Below, piece by piece: positions 30,135 to 38,741 of a stretch of 64,000 nt of DNA. Every line of letters begins with the position of its first letter. The first letter of the stretch is position 1. Source of the stretch: Alkalicoccobacillus murimartini (lineage in GTDB: Bacteria > Bacillota > Bacilli > Bacillales > Bacillaceae_D); NCBI RefSeq assembly GCF_030813245.1, contig NZ_JAUSUA010000007.1:82466-146465 (forward strand), given 5' to 3'. The position numbers and the translations under genes are program-made. The notes under the pieces were generated by a model that saw only the letters and a program-made list of their open reading frames with translations, made no database searches and was not told where the DNA came from.

Positions 30135-30965
30135 CTATTTTAATTTATTCATCACAACTCGTTCAATGACACTCCATGGAAGTATCCACTTAAACAAAAG
30201 TAGCATCCGAGAACTCCTACCTATCGGATAACGGAGTTTCGGTCGCTTGGACCGAGCAATTTCAAGTATCTTATGTACTACTTTAGCTGGGTTACCTGAT
30301 TTGGATGCTGAGTGTGTAGCTGATGCCATCAGCATATGAATATATGGTAAATAATCGTCATCCTCGCCTATACTCGCTTCCTGCATGCCTTTTTCCCAGA
30401 TCTTTGTTCGAAAAGGACCTGGTTCAACAAGGCTGACATGTACGCCAAAAGGTAACATCTCAAGTCTTAGTGATTCACTAAACCCTTCAAGCGCAAATTT
30501 TGAAGCAGAATAAGGACCAAGAGCCGGAAAACCGAATCGTCCACTTATACTACTAAGCATAATGATTTTGCCTCGTCGACGCTTTCTCATCTCCGGTAAA
30601 AAGGCTTTTGTTAGAGCAATGACCCCTAACACATTTGTATCAAATTGATTACGCCATTTTTCCATTTTAACAGCTTCAGTTGGCCCTCCCTGACAATAAC
30701 CTGCATTATTAATCAAGATATCAACTTGTCGCTTTTCCTCTGACAATTGCTGCTTTAACTGCTGAATATCGGCCTCTTTAGTGACGTCCAATGGATACAA
30801 CCGAATATGATGAGCACATCCTAACTGCTCGGCTTCTGACAATAATGATGAAGAGTTAGAGAGGTCACGCATCGTGGCATACACCTCGTAACCTGCCCTA
30901 GCAAGAGCTAATGTGGTTAAATACCCAAACCCACTGCTAGCTCCTGTTATTAGCACTCCTGTCAT
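30135..30965 (-). CDS. Short-chain dehydrogenase/reductase
   Basis: Classical SDR of 276 residues. It has the NAD(P) motif TGASSGFG at residue 7, the NNAG motif, catalytic Ser (MLSSISG) and YSASK. The Arg after the Rossmann beta2 strand (TMRD) suggests NADP(H). Substrate cannot be read from the sequence. It starts 3 nt after the helD stop, so the two are probably co-transcribed. Confidence 0.85.
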   Translation of the reverse strand: MTGVLITGASSGFGYLTTLALARAGYEVYATMRDLSNSSSLLSEAEQLGCAHHIRLYPLDVTKEADIQQLKQQLSEEKRQVDILINNAGYCQGGPTEAVKMEKWRNQFDTNVLGVIALTKAFLPEMRKRRRGKIIMLSSISGRFGFPALGPYSASKFALEGFSESLRLEMLPFGVHVSLVEPGPFRTKIWEKGMQEASIGEDDDYLPYIHMLMASATHSASKSGNPAKVVHKILEIARSKRPKLRYPIGRSSRMLLLFKWILPWSVIERVVMNKLK

Positions 30966-30968
30966 TGA

Positions 30969-33296
30969 TTAATTCCTAACCAATCTATAAACGTCCTGTG
31001 ATACTTCGTCTAAGAATGTAGTCATTTTACCAAGAGAAAAAATAACTAACTCATGCATTGCTCTTGTACACACAGTATAAAATAACGTGCGCTCATGTTC
31101 TTGTTTATACACATGCGTTGAGGCATCATGGACAATGACTGCATCAAATTCAATTCCCTTTGATAAATAAGAAGGAACGATATGAAGACCACGTTCAAAT
31201 TCATGTGAGTTCTTTGTTAATAGCTTTACAGGCACCTGATCTTTAATCCGATCGTAAAGTTCTTCACTCTCTATGGCTGTTTTTGTAATAATTGCGATGG
31301 ATAAATGCCCTACTTCTTTTAAGCGCAAGGCTTCTTGAATGATCTGTTGGTCAAGCTCCTGCTCATGGTCCACAGAAACGACTAACGGTTGGTCACCCTT
31401 CCGATTGAACGCCTCAATTCGATCACCATCTGTAATAATCTGCTTTGTTAGGTCAACAATTTGTTTTGTTGAGCGGTAACTCTTATTTAACGTCATAACT
31501 TGGTGCTGCTTATCAGTATGCAAACTCTCATCAAGCATGGTCATCTGATGTTGGGACTGAGCATAAACCGCTTGATTCACATCACCAAGAATCGTCATGT
31601 TTGCAGCTGGATAGATTAGTTTTAGGTATTCAAATTGAAAAGGTGAATAATCCTGTGCCTCATCAATAAACACATGCTGAATGACATGATTTGCTTTCAC
31701 TCCACCAAGGCGGTCTTTTAAATATAAGTATGGGGTGACATCCTCGAAAAGCATCTTTTTCTCATCAAGCTGTTCAAGTGTTCGCTCACAAATTTCGTTC
31801 CAATCAGTGGGTACACTAGAATGCGATTGTTTAAATACGTTCTTAAATAATCGATCCACATGAATAAAATTCATCTTTTTCACAGCATTTTTCAACGGCT
31901 TAAATTGTTTAGCGACTAGTTTCTCAGCGAGCTTCTGCCGTTCGTACTTTGCTTCATCGAAAGTATCTTCTTCTAACCCACGTTCAACCTGATACTCTTT
32001 CTGAACTTCTTGGTAAGCGTCCACACCAAGTAACTCGATTTCATCTTCAACCCAGCCATTACTTCGCTCCAGCTTTTCCAATCGAGTAAGTTTGATGAGT
32101 AACCATTCAGCCGTTAGCTTCATTCGGTTATTAAGAGGAATCGTTCGATCTAACGAATAGAAGTATGCACTAATTCGCGAAGCCTCGATGAGAATCTCTC
32201 CTCTAAACCGAACTTGTTTGAATAAAAGCCCCTCATTAGACAATCGTTCTAAATAATCATCAATCATCTTTTTGAATGCTAGGCTTGATTTGTATCGAAT
32301 GCCAGAAACTTCACTCTCATACTGAGGCCCCTCTGCAAGAGTTAATAGCTTTTCGGTCTGCATGAAAGCATCTTCTATCTCGTATGTAGTCCCCAACCTT
32401 TTGGATATATACTGAAGAAACGTTGTCTGCTCCATGTTATCCTCACCTAGTTCTGGAAGAACCTTTGCTACATAACTGTTAAAAAGCGGATTGGGTGAGA
32501 ATAGCATCATGTTTTTAGCTGAAAGAGTATCTATGTGACGATACAGTAAATAAGCAGCTCTTTGAAGGGCTGCAGAGGTTTTGCCACTGCCTGCTGCACC
32601 TTGCACTACGAGGTAACGACTGGATTCGTCTCGGATCAGTTGATTCTGCTCACTTTGAATGGTCGCTACAATGCTTTTCATTTGTGAATTGGCTTCATTG
32701 CCTAAAACTTCTTTAAGCAAATCATCACCAATCGTCAAACCTGTGTCAAACATACTTTTAATCTGACCAGACTGAATAATAAATTGACGTTTTTTTGTCA
32801 TCTCCCCTTCGGTTGTACCCTCTGGAGAGGTGTAATACGCTTCCCCTGGTGCAAAGTCATAATACAAACTAGAAATAGGAGCGCGCCAATCATGGATTAA
32901 AAAATCCTTTTGTTCTTCGTCTAATAAAGATGAGATTCCTAGGTAGATGGATTGGACTTCATCTTGACCCTCTTCCCGGAAATCAATACGTCCGAAATAA
33001 GGCGATCCTTTTAACCGTTCTAATGTATGGATTGTCTTATCCATTTGACCATGAGTTCGCTCGCGTTCTCCTAATAATTCAGATTGCTGCTTGATACTGG
33101 AGATGCTTTCCGCAGCATCTTCAGGGTTATCCATATTAACCGTCACATCTTCCCAAAACGTTTTGCGAAGTTGGATGATTTCTGACTTTGTTTTTTGGTC
33201 ATGCTTCGTGAGTGCGTCTATTTCTTTTCCAACATGCGATCTAATATGATTAACTCTTTGTTGCTCTGCTTCTTTTGAATCAAGGTTCTGACTCAT
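30969..33296 (-). CDS. helD: RNA polymerase recycling helicase-like ATPase HelD
   Basis: UvrD/Rep-like superfamily 1 ATPase that binds RNA polymerase and releases it from stalled or post-termination complexes. The 775-residue protein, the B. subtilis length, has an N-terminal coiled-coil arm (about 1-95), Walker A QGAAGSGKTSAALQR (about 235), Walker B VFIDEAQDYSPFQ and helicase motifs NKSYRSTKQI and YTVCTRAMHELVIF. Start ATG 7 nt after AAGGAGCG. Confidence 0.93.
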   Translation of the reverse strand: MSQNLDSKEAEQQRVNHIRSHVGKEIDALTKHDQKTKSEIIQLRKTFWEDVTVNMDNPEDAAESISSIKQQSELLGERERTHGQMDKTIHTLERLKGSPYFGRIDFREEGQDEVQSIYLGISSLLDEEQKDFLIHDWRAPISSLYYDFAPGEAYYTSPEGTTEGEMTKKRQFIIQSGQIKSMFDTGLTIGDDLLKEVLGNEANSQMKSIVATIQSEQNQLIRDESSRYLVVQGAAGSGKTSAALQRAAYLLYRHIDTLSAKNMMLFSPNPLFNSYVAKVLPELGEDNMEQTTFLQYISKRLGTTYEIEDAFMQTEKLLTLAEGPQYESEVSGIRYKSSLAFKKMIDDYLERLSNEGLLFKQVRFRGEILIEASRISAYFYSLDRTIPLNNRMKLTAEWLLIKLTRLEKLERSNGWVEDEIELLGVDAYQEVQKEYQVERGLEEDTFDEAKYERQKLAEKLVAKQFKPLKNAVKKMNFIHVDRLFKNVFKQSHSSVPTDWNEICERTLEQLDEKKMLFEDVTPYLYLKDRLGGVKANHVIQHVFIDEAQDYSPFQFEYLKLIYPAANMTILGDVNQAVYAQSQHQMTMLDESLHTDKQHQVMTLNKSYRSTKQIVDLTKQIITDGDRIEAFNRKGDQPLVVSVDHEQELDQQIIQEALRLKEVGHLSIAIITKTAIESEELYDRIKDQVPVKLLTKNSHEFERGLHIVPSYLSKGIEFDAVIVHDASTHVYKQEHERTLFYTVCTRAMHELVIFSLGKMTTFLDEVSQDVYRLVRN

Positions 33297-33321
33297 TCAC
33301 TCACGCTCCTTAAAAAGTTAC

Positions 33322-33478
33322 TTGACATGATTAATATACTTTGATAAGCTATAGTAGAGATAAAATTGTTTGTTTTCACTTGAAGTCTCCATATTATATC
33401 GTACCATGCAGACGTTGCAGCGGCAAGGTCTTTTTTATATTTTAGATCCCTCTGACTTTTTGTTAGAGGGATCTTCTT
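33322..33478 (+). ncRNA. Candidate small RNA: promoter-like and terminator elements in the helD-lipM gap
   Basis: TTGACA (33322-33327) is followed 17 nt later by TAAGCT, a weak -10. About 100 nt downstream is a strong hairpin, AGATCCCTCT/AGAGGGATCT (about 33443-33474), with a T-rich tail on the plus strand only. No ORF lies between them. This could be a transcript of roughly 120 nt, or the hairpin may simply block readthrough between the two flanking minus-strand genes. Confidence 0.25.
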
Positions 33479-33483
33479 TTTGT

Positions 33484-34323
33484 TTACTTACGATAGTTCC
33501 ATTCATCTGTCCCATATCTTCTTTCAATAATCGCTTCAACTTCCTGTTCTTCTTCATCGGTTAACGTGTACGGTTCCAGTTTAATTGATAATCCTCTTTC
33601 GAATCCAAGCTTAAACACTTGGCTTGCTTCATAAACTGACATGGGTATTTCTCTAAGTTCATTAATAGACACAGCTTTATTTTTAAAATTACGTTGCATT
33701 CGTTCACGGATTCGATCACTTGAGTATCGGAACAAATCAAATAGCTTATCTTCATCTAAATTGAGAATAATGGAACCATGCTGAAGGATGACGCCCTTTT
33801 GTCTTGTTTGGGCACTCCCTGCCACCTTACGCCCTTCCACCACAAGTTCATACCAAGAAGGCGCATCAAAACAAACAGCAGAGCGCGGATTCTTTAATGC
33901 CTGCTTATCAGTATCCGTTGCAGGAATGGAAAAGTACGCCTCCATCCCCGCTTCCTTAAACCCTTCAAGCAGTCCTTCCGATATCACTCGATAGGCTTCC
34001 GTTACAGACGCTGGCATGTTAGGATGAGACTCAGAAACGATGACGCTGTATGTAAGCTCCTGATCGTGCAATACTCCACGACCTCCAGTTGGCCTTCTAA
34101 CAAAGCCTAGTCCGTGCCGCTTAACTGCATCCATATTAATTTCTTTTTCTACTTTTTGAAAGTATCCAATTGAAAGCGTAGCTGGATTCCAGCCATAAAA
34201 ACGTATAGTCGGTGGAATCTTGCCTTTACTATGCCAATTTAGTAGGGCTTCGTCCAATGCCATATTATATTCTGGAGTTCTCTTTTTAGAGTCAATAAAT
34301 CTCCATACTTCAGTTTTCGCCAT
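33484..34323 (-). CDS. lipM: Octanoyl-[acyl-carrier-protein]:protein octanoyltransferase LipM
   Basis: Transfers octanoate from ACP to GcvH, the first step of lipoate assembly in Bacillus. The 279-residue protein has the lipoate-ligase fold with [12 protein letters not shown], the active-site Cys in [14 protein letters not shown] and the Lys in GRKVAGSAQ. The ATG at 34323 is 8 nt after AAAGGGG. In B. subtilis lipM (yqhM), yqhL and gcvPB are neighbours; here they are in the same area but separated by an inserted two-component locus. Confidence 0.94.
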   Translation of the reverse strand: MAKTEVWRFIDSKKRTPEYNMALDEALLNWHSKGKIPPTIRFYGWNPATLSIGYFQKVEKEINMDAVKRHGLGFVRRPTGGRGVLHDQELTYSVIVSESHPNMPASVTEAYRVISEGLLEGFKEAGMEAYFSIPATDTDKQALKNPRSAVCFDAPSWYELVVEGRKVAGSAQTRQKGVILQHGSIILNLDEDKLFDLFRYSSDRIRERMQRNFKNKAVSINELREIPMSVYEASQVFKLGFERGLSIKLEPYTLTDEEEQEVEAIIERRYGTDEWNYRK

Positions 34324-34396
34324 CTGCTTTTCCCCTTTCATACACCTGTTATTGTAACAAAATAGAAATCATTCAGCCAAGTCACAACTGAACACG

Positions 34397-34425
34397 TTGC
34401 CAAATAGTCGCTAGACCTTTATAAT
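34397..34425 (+). promoter_or_regulatory. Sigma-A promoter of yqhL
   Basis: TTGCCA (34397-34402), a 17-nt spacer and a perfect TATAAT (34420-34425), ending 46 nt before the yqhL ATG. Confidence 0.75.
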
Positions 34426-34470
34426 TCAAATAGAAAAGTTATTTAGTTGAAGGAGTGTGCACCACCAGTT

Positions 34471-34857
34471 ATGGATATTATGCAGTATATTATCATTGCG
34501 GTTTTATTCGCATTAATTGTGTTTTTGCTAGTTAGACGATTCTACACACCTAAGTATATTAACAATTTAAGCCAAGAAGAATTTATTAAAGGGTATCGCA
34601 AAGCCCAACTTATTGATGTTAGAGAGCCGCGCGAATACGATGGTGGTCATATTCTTGGAGCCAGAAATATTCCGATGTCTCAAATCCGTCAACGTATTAA
34701 TGAATTCCGGAAAGATCAGCCGATATATCTTTATTGTCAAAGTGGTGCCAGAAGCCGTCAAGCGGCCAGTATTATCCGCAAAAAACGTGGCGCAACGGAG
34801 ATCTATCAGTTAAAATCCGGCTTTCGTAAGTGGACAGGCAAGATTAAAAAGAAATAA
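34471..34857 (+). CDS. yqhL: Membrane-anchored rhodanese-domain protein YqhL
   Basis: A 128-residue protein with an N-terminal membrane helix and a single rhodanese domain. The active-site loop CQSGARS carries the sulfur-transfer Cys. The ATG at 34471 is 15 nt from AAGGAG, a long spacing, but there is no better start. Physiological substrate unknown. Confidence 0.9.
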   Translation: MDIMQYIIIAVLFALIVFLLVRRFYTPKYINNLSQEEFIKGYRKAQLIDVREPREYDGGHILGARNIPMSQIRQRINEFRKDQPIYLYCQSGARSRQAASIIRKKRGATEIYQLKSGFRKWTGKIKKK

Positions 34858-34873
34858 GCTCATGCCTTTGATG

Positions 34874-34908
34874 ACAACTCCTCCACTTATTGTGGGGGAG
34901 TTTTTTAG
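34874..34908 (+). terminator. Terminator after yqhL
   Basis: AACTCCTCCAC/GTGGGGGAGTT stem with a 5-nt loop, followed by TTTT. Confidence 0.85.
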
Positions 34909-34995
34909 TCCTCGACTAACTAGTGGCTTGCGATAATTGACATCTCATTGTACAGTAACGGTAAAACAACGGCCTCTTGGAAAGGTTTGAAGAAC

Positions 34996-35697
34996 ATGAC
35001 AGACGAGAGAAAAATTCTAATCGTTGAAGACGAGGAAAAAATCGCCCGTATCTTAAAGCTAGAACTAGAATATGAGGGGTATCAAACAGAGAGCGTGCAC
35101 GAAGGAATAAAAGCGTGGGAGCTCTTACAAAATCAATCATGGGCGTTAATTATTTTAGATGTGATGCTACCTGGATTAAGCGGAATGGAAGTATTACGTC
35201 GAATGCGAGATCGAGGAGATCTTACCCCTGTTATTATGCTAACTGCTAGAGATACAGTTGTAGACAAGGTATCTGGCTTGGATCAAGGGGCTAATGATTA
35301 TGTAACCAAACCTTTTGAAATTGAAGAGCTACTGGCAAGAATTCGAGCAAATGTAAGACAAAACACGTTATCTAAACCAGAAGATAACAGCCTACTCCTT
35401 CAATCAGGTGATTTAGAAGTTCATACCGCTTCAAGGGAAGTGAAAAGATCAGGGAAAGAGATCACCCTTACTGCTCGCGAATATGATTTATTAGTTTTCC
35501 TACTTCATCATCCCAACCAGGTTTTGACACGTGATCAGCTTCTTCAGCAGGTCTGGGGATTTGATTATGTTGGAGAGACAAACATAGTCGATGTCTATAT
35601 TCGATATCTGCGCCAAAAGATGGACAAAGACTACGATGTCAAACTACTCCACACAGTCCGTGGCGCTGGATATATGCTGAAAGTACGCAACTCATGA
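34996..35697 (+). CDS. OmpR-family response regulator (YkoG-like)
   Basis: A 233-residue regulator with a receiver domain (acidic D12, phospho-acceptor D55 in LIILDVMLPG, switch Thr in MLTARD, Lys in YVTKPFE) and a C-terminal winged helix (LTAREYDLLVFLL, DVYIRYLRQK). It overlaps the kinase gene by 4 nt. The arrangement regulator, kinase, PepSY, PepSY resembles the ykoG-ykoH-ykoI-ykoJ cluster of B. subtilis. I start at the ATG at 34996; its ribosome site is weak. Confidence 0.9.
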   Translation: MTDERKILIVEDEEKIARILKLELEYEGYQTESVHEGIKAWELLQNQSWALIILDVMLPGLSGMEVLRRMRDRGDLTPVIMLTARDTVVDKVSGLDQGANDYVTKPFEIEELLARIRANVRQNTLSKPEDNSLLLQSGDLEVHTASREVKRSGKEITLTAREYDLLVFLLHHPNQVLTRDQLLQQVWGFDYVGETNIVDVYIRYLRQKMDKDYDVKLLHTVRGAGYMLKVRNS

Positions 35698-37043
35698 AAC
35701 TTAATCGAAGAATCATTTTGTTTTCTACAGCATGGCTGTTTATCGTGCTAGTGATTGTAAATAGTGCAGTCTATATCTTCTTCAAACAATTCATGGAGAA
35801 TTCTGAGATAAACCAAATTGAAGAGCAGGGCCAAGCTGTCATCGAAACAATTGGTGATAGCCCTAACCCTAGTCAATTAGTAGATAACTATCTAATTGGA
35901 GAAGGAATGCTACGAGTGGTCCGTCCAGATGGCTCGACTGAAAAAGCTCTTGCAGAGAATCCAATTTTTACTCAGATCCCCCCAGCTTATACACAAAGGT
36001 TGGATTCAGAAATTGTTACGCACAATAACATGGAATATGCAATCTCACGGCATCCTCTAATCTGGGATGATGGAACGGTCATGACACTTGAAAGAGTTGA
36101 ATCAATCGAACATTATACAAATGCGCTGCAGCTCCTTCAAAGAGTTTTAATAACTGCTTCTATTTTAGTCTTGATTCCTTCCTTTATTGCAGCACAGTTG
36201 CTTAGCCGATTTATTTTAACACCTATCCGGACTCTTATTGGGACGATGCAAGAAATCAGGCAAAAAGGTGCATTCAAGAAAATAGAAGTCCCTTCTAAAC
36301 AAACCGATGAGTTAGCTCAAATGAGCGTGACCTTTAATCATATGATTGACTTGCTACAACGGAATTTCGAGCAACAACAACAGTTTGTTTCAGATGCTTC
36401 ACACGAATTAAAAACACCATTAACCGTCATTGAAAGTTATGCACGTTTATTAAAACGCTGGGGTATGAAAGACCCCGCTATTTTAGATGAAGCCGTTGAA
36501 GCCATTTATTCTGAGGCGCTAAGAATGCGTGGAATGACCCAGCAAATGCTGGATCTAGCAAATGGGGAAACAGAGACACAGCAGCCAATGACAAAAGTAA
36601 ACCTTACAGATATTGTTCAAGAAACAGCAGAGAAAATTGGTCACTCGTTCAAACGAGAAATTAAAGTCACATCCTCCGAGACTGTTATGGCTCTCGGTCA
36701 TGAAGACAAATATAAGCAGCTCCTTTTTATCCTACTAGAAAACGGGATCAAATATAGTAAGGAACCACTCGCCCTTCGAATCTATAGAAAAGTGGATGAA
36801 GCAATCATTGAAGTATCTGATTCTGGGATTGGTATTCCTGAGCATACTCAATCAAAAATATTCGAACGCTTTTATCGAGTTGCCGAAGATCGTAATCGTC
36901 ATTCCGGTGGATCTGGATTAGGACTATCTATTGCACAAAAAATTGTAGAAGAATATGATGGAACCATTCACGTTAAAAGCAAAGAAGGTTTAGGTTCTAC
37001 ATTTATCATTAGCCTTCCACTTCATCAATCAAAGGAGGAGTAA
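35694..37043 (+). CDS. Membrane sensor histidine kinase (YkoH-like)
   Basis: A 449-residue kinase with TM1 (about 8-30), an extracytoplasmic sensor region of about 120 residues, TM2 (about 155-178) and HAMP. The HisKA domain has phospho-acceptor H237 (SHELKTPLT), and the HATPase domain has N-box ENGIKYS, G1 SDSGIGIP and G2 GSGLGLS. The ATG overlaps the regulator stop. The ligand is unknown; PepSY proteins encoded next door may act on sensing. Confidence 0.92.
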   Translation: MKLNRRIILFSTAWLFIVLVIVNSAVYIFFKQFMENSEINQIEEQGQAVIETIGDSPNPSQLVDNYLIGEGMLRVVRPDGSTEKALAENPIFTQIPPAYTQRLDSEIVTHNNMEYAISRHPLIWDDGTVMTLERVESIEHYTNALQLLQRVLITASILVLIPSFIAAQLLSRFILTPIRTLIGTMQEIRQKGAFKKIEVPSKQTDELAQMSVTFNHMIDLLQRNFEQQQQFVSDASHELKTPLTVIESYARLLKRWGMKDPAILDEAVEAIYSEALRMRGMTQQMLDLANGETETQQPMTKVNLTDIVQETAEKIGHSFKREIKVTSSETVMALGHEDKYKQLLFILLENGIKYSKEPLALRIYRKVDEAIIEVSDSGIGIPEHTQSKIFERFYRVAEDRNRHSGGSGLGLSIAQKIVEEYDGTIHVKSKEGLGSTFIISLPLHQSKEE

Positions 37044-37045
37044 GT

Positions 37046-37768
37046 ATGATCAGAACACCATTACGTATAATTTTGCTCATCACTTCTCTTATCCTTGTTG
37101 CTGGAGTTGTGGTCTTTTTCTTTCTCCGACCTACCGATCCGTCTATTAGCTTAGATGATGTGAGGGAAATGATTGTCACTCAGTATGGAAATGAACCAAC
37201 AGAGATTCGTTACGTAGACGGTGTTTACTATGCATCGATTCAGCGTGATGATGGATTATATGAGATTGAAATTAGTGAAGAAACGGGGACCATCCTCTCT
37301 CTTGTTCCTATAGAAGAAGATGAGAATGAACCTACCCCTGATGACTCAACAGAGACAACAGAGCAACTAACAAAAAATGATGCAAAACAAAGAATAACCG
37401 AACTGATTCCTCAGGATGCCGACATTAAAAACCTTATGCTTGTTAATGGGTCTCCTCCCGTTTGGAAGGCAGAGATCGAAGCCGATCAAGGGGATGGAGA
37501 AATTGAGATCCATGCGGAATCCGGAGATGAGCTGTCCAATACACTACCAGCCCCAGATGATTCACCTGAACAATCTACTTATATTACTGAAGAAAGAGCC
37601 ATTGACATTGCACTCAATGAAGTAAATGGTGTTGTTGATGATGTAGACTTCGAAGATTTTAACGGTCGCAAGGTGTATGAGGTCGAAGTTGAAATCACAG
37701 AAACAGATGAAGATGTAACGGTGATCATCGACGCTATCACAGGACAAATTATTCAATTCGAATATTAA
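37046..37768 (+). CDS. Membrane-anchored PepSY-domain protein
   Basis: A 240-residue protein with an N-terminal membrane helix, then two PepSY-like units (YVDGVYYASIQRDDGLYEIE and FNGRKVYEVEVEITE), strongly acidic. PepSY domains are found in protease propeptides and in regulatory membrane proteins. It starts 2 nt after the kinase stop, with its own AAAGGAGGAG, so it belongs to the same operon. Confidence 0.85.
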   Translation: MIRTPLRIILLITSLILVAGVVVFFFLRPTDPSISLDDVREMIVTQYGNEPTEIRYVDGVYYASIQRDDGLYEIEISEETGTILSLVPIEEDENEPTPDDSTETTEQLTKNDAKQRITELIPQDADIKNLMLVNGSPPVWKAEIEADQGDGEIEIHAESGDELSNTLPAPDDSPEQSTYITEERAIDIALNEVNGVVDDVDFEDFNGRKVYEVEVEITETDEDVTVIIDAITGQIIQFEY

Positions 37769-37773
37769 TCATT

Positions 37774-37829
37774 TTCTCATCAAATTCTCATTTTATATTC
37801 AGCGTCCTTTCATTTTGGCTCGATATACT
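37774..37829 (+). promoter_or_regulatory. Predicted regulator-activated promoter with 11-bp-phased repeats
   Basis: TTCTCAT occurs at 37774-37780 and 37785-37791, and a variant CTTTCAT at 37807-37813, in register at 11 and 22 bp. TATACT (37824-37829) follows 10 bp after the last repeat, and no good -35 is present. This is the layout of promoters activated by OmpR/PhoB-type regulators, and the neighbouring response regulator is the obvious candidate. Confidence 0.55.
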
Positions 37830-37873
37830 GTGGTTAGAGTTAAAAAAACAACAAACGAAAGGATGATTTGAAA

Positions 37874-38626
37874 ATGAAAAAGCCACTTGTACTAACATTA
37901 GCAGGAGTATTAGCCATCGGAGGAACATCAGCTGCCTTAGCATCAACAGGAGGTAGCAATCAAGTCGCAACAGAGCCAGTGTTGACTCTTCAAAGTTCAA
38001 ATAGTCCAATTACTGAGCAGGATGCAAAAAAAATAGCTGAAGATTTTATTGGCGGTAAAGTGACTGATATTGAAAAAGATACAGATGATGGTGTGGTTTA
38101 CTATGAAGTGGAAGTTGACTTAAATGGAGAAGATTACGATCTAGATATTTTAGAGGAGAATGGACAAATCATAGATGCTGATGGGAACTTGCTTCGAACA
38201 GATGCATCATCCTCAGCCGCTATTTCACAAGAAGATGCTGAAGCCGCAGCTAAAGAAGCCGTGAGCATGGACACAGTAATCAAAACAGATCTAGAAATCG
38301 AGAATGGACAATATGTTTATGAAGTAGAATTCAATGTAAATGGTGACGGTGAAGACGTTAAGGTAAATGGGGAAACTGGAGAAATCATTTCAATTGATGA
38401 TGATTTTAATCTTGTAGTTCAGCAAGATGGTGAGCTCATCTCAGCCGAGGAAGCCAAAGCTATTGCAATCAAAGAAGTAGGCGATCAATCTAACGTAACA
38501 GAGATTGACTTAGATACTGATGATGGTCTCTCCATTTATGAATTAGAGTTAAACGTTAACGGCGTGGAGTATGATGTCGATATCAACGCTGTCACTAAAG
38601 AAGTCATTAAAGTAGAAAAAGATTAA
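37874..38626 (+). CDS. Secreted three-repeat PepSY protein
   Basis: A 250-residue, very acidic protein with a signal-peptide-like N-terminus (MKKPLVLTLAGVLAIGG, Ala-rich cleavage region). It has three PepSY units, each starting with SxxxAxxIA-type helices (ITEQDAKKIAEDFIG, ISQEDAEAAAKEAV, ISAEEAKAIAIKEVG). The ATG at 37874 is 7 nt after AAAGGATGA. It has its own promoter region. Role unknown; perhaps a periplasmic inhibitor or sensor partner for the adjacent kinase. Confidence 0.82.
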   Translation: MKKPLVLTLAGVLAIGGTSAALASTGGSNQVATEPVLTLQSSNSPITEQDAKKIAEDFIGGKVTDIEKDTDDGVVYYEVEVDLNGEDYDLDILEENGQIIDADGNLLRTDASSSAAISQEDAEAAAKEAVSMDTVIKTDLEIENGQYVYEVEFNVNGDGEDVKVNGETGEIISIDDDFNLVVQQDGELISAEEAKAIAIKEVGDQSNVTEIDLDTDDGLSIYELELNVNGVEYDVDINAVTKEVIKVEKD

Positions 38627-38639
38627 TTTGTTTCTTATA

Positions 38640-38666
38640 GAGTCCGCTTCCGCGGGCTTTTTTTCT
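38640..38666 (+). terminator. Terminator after the PepSY protein gene
   Basis: AGTCCGC/GCGGGCT with a TTCC tetraloop, followed by seven T. Confidence 0.9.
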
Positions 38667-38697
38667 TTCATCCAACATGACTTCACTGTAAAAATCA

Positions 38698-38733
38698 TAA
38701 AAAACAAGGAAGGTCCCCCTCCCTTGTTTCATC
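38698..38733 (-). terminator. Terminator of the gcvT-gcvPA-gcvPB operon
   Basis: Minus strand: AAACAAGGGAGG/CCTTCCTTGTTT stem followed by TTT. Confidence 0.8.
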
Positions 38734-38741
38734 ATCAAACA

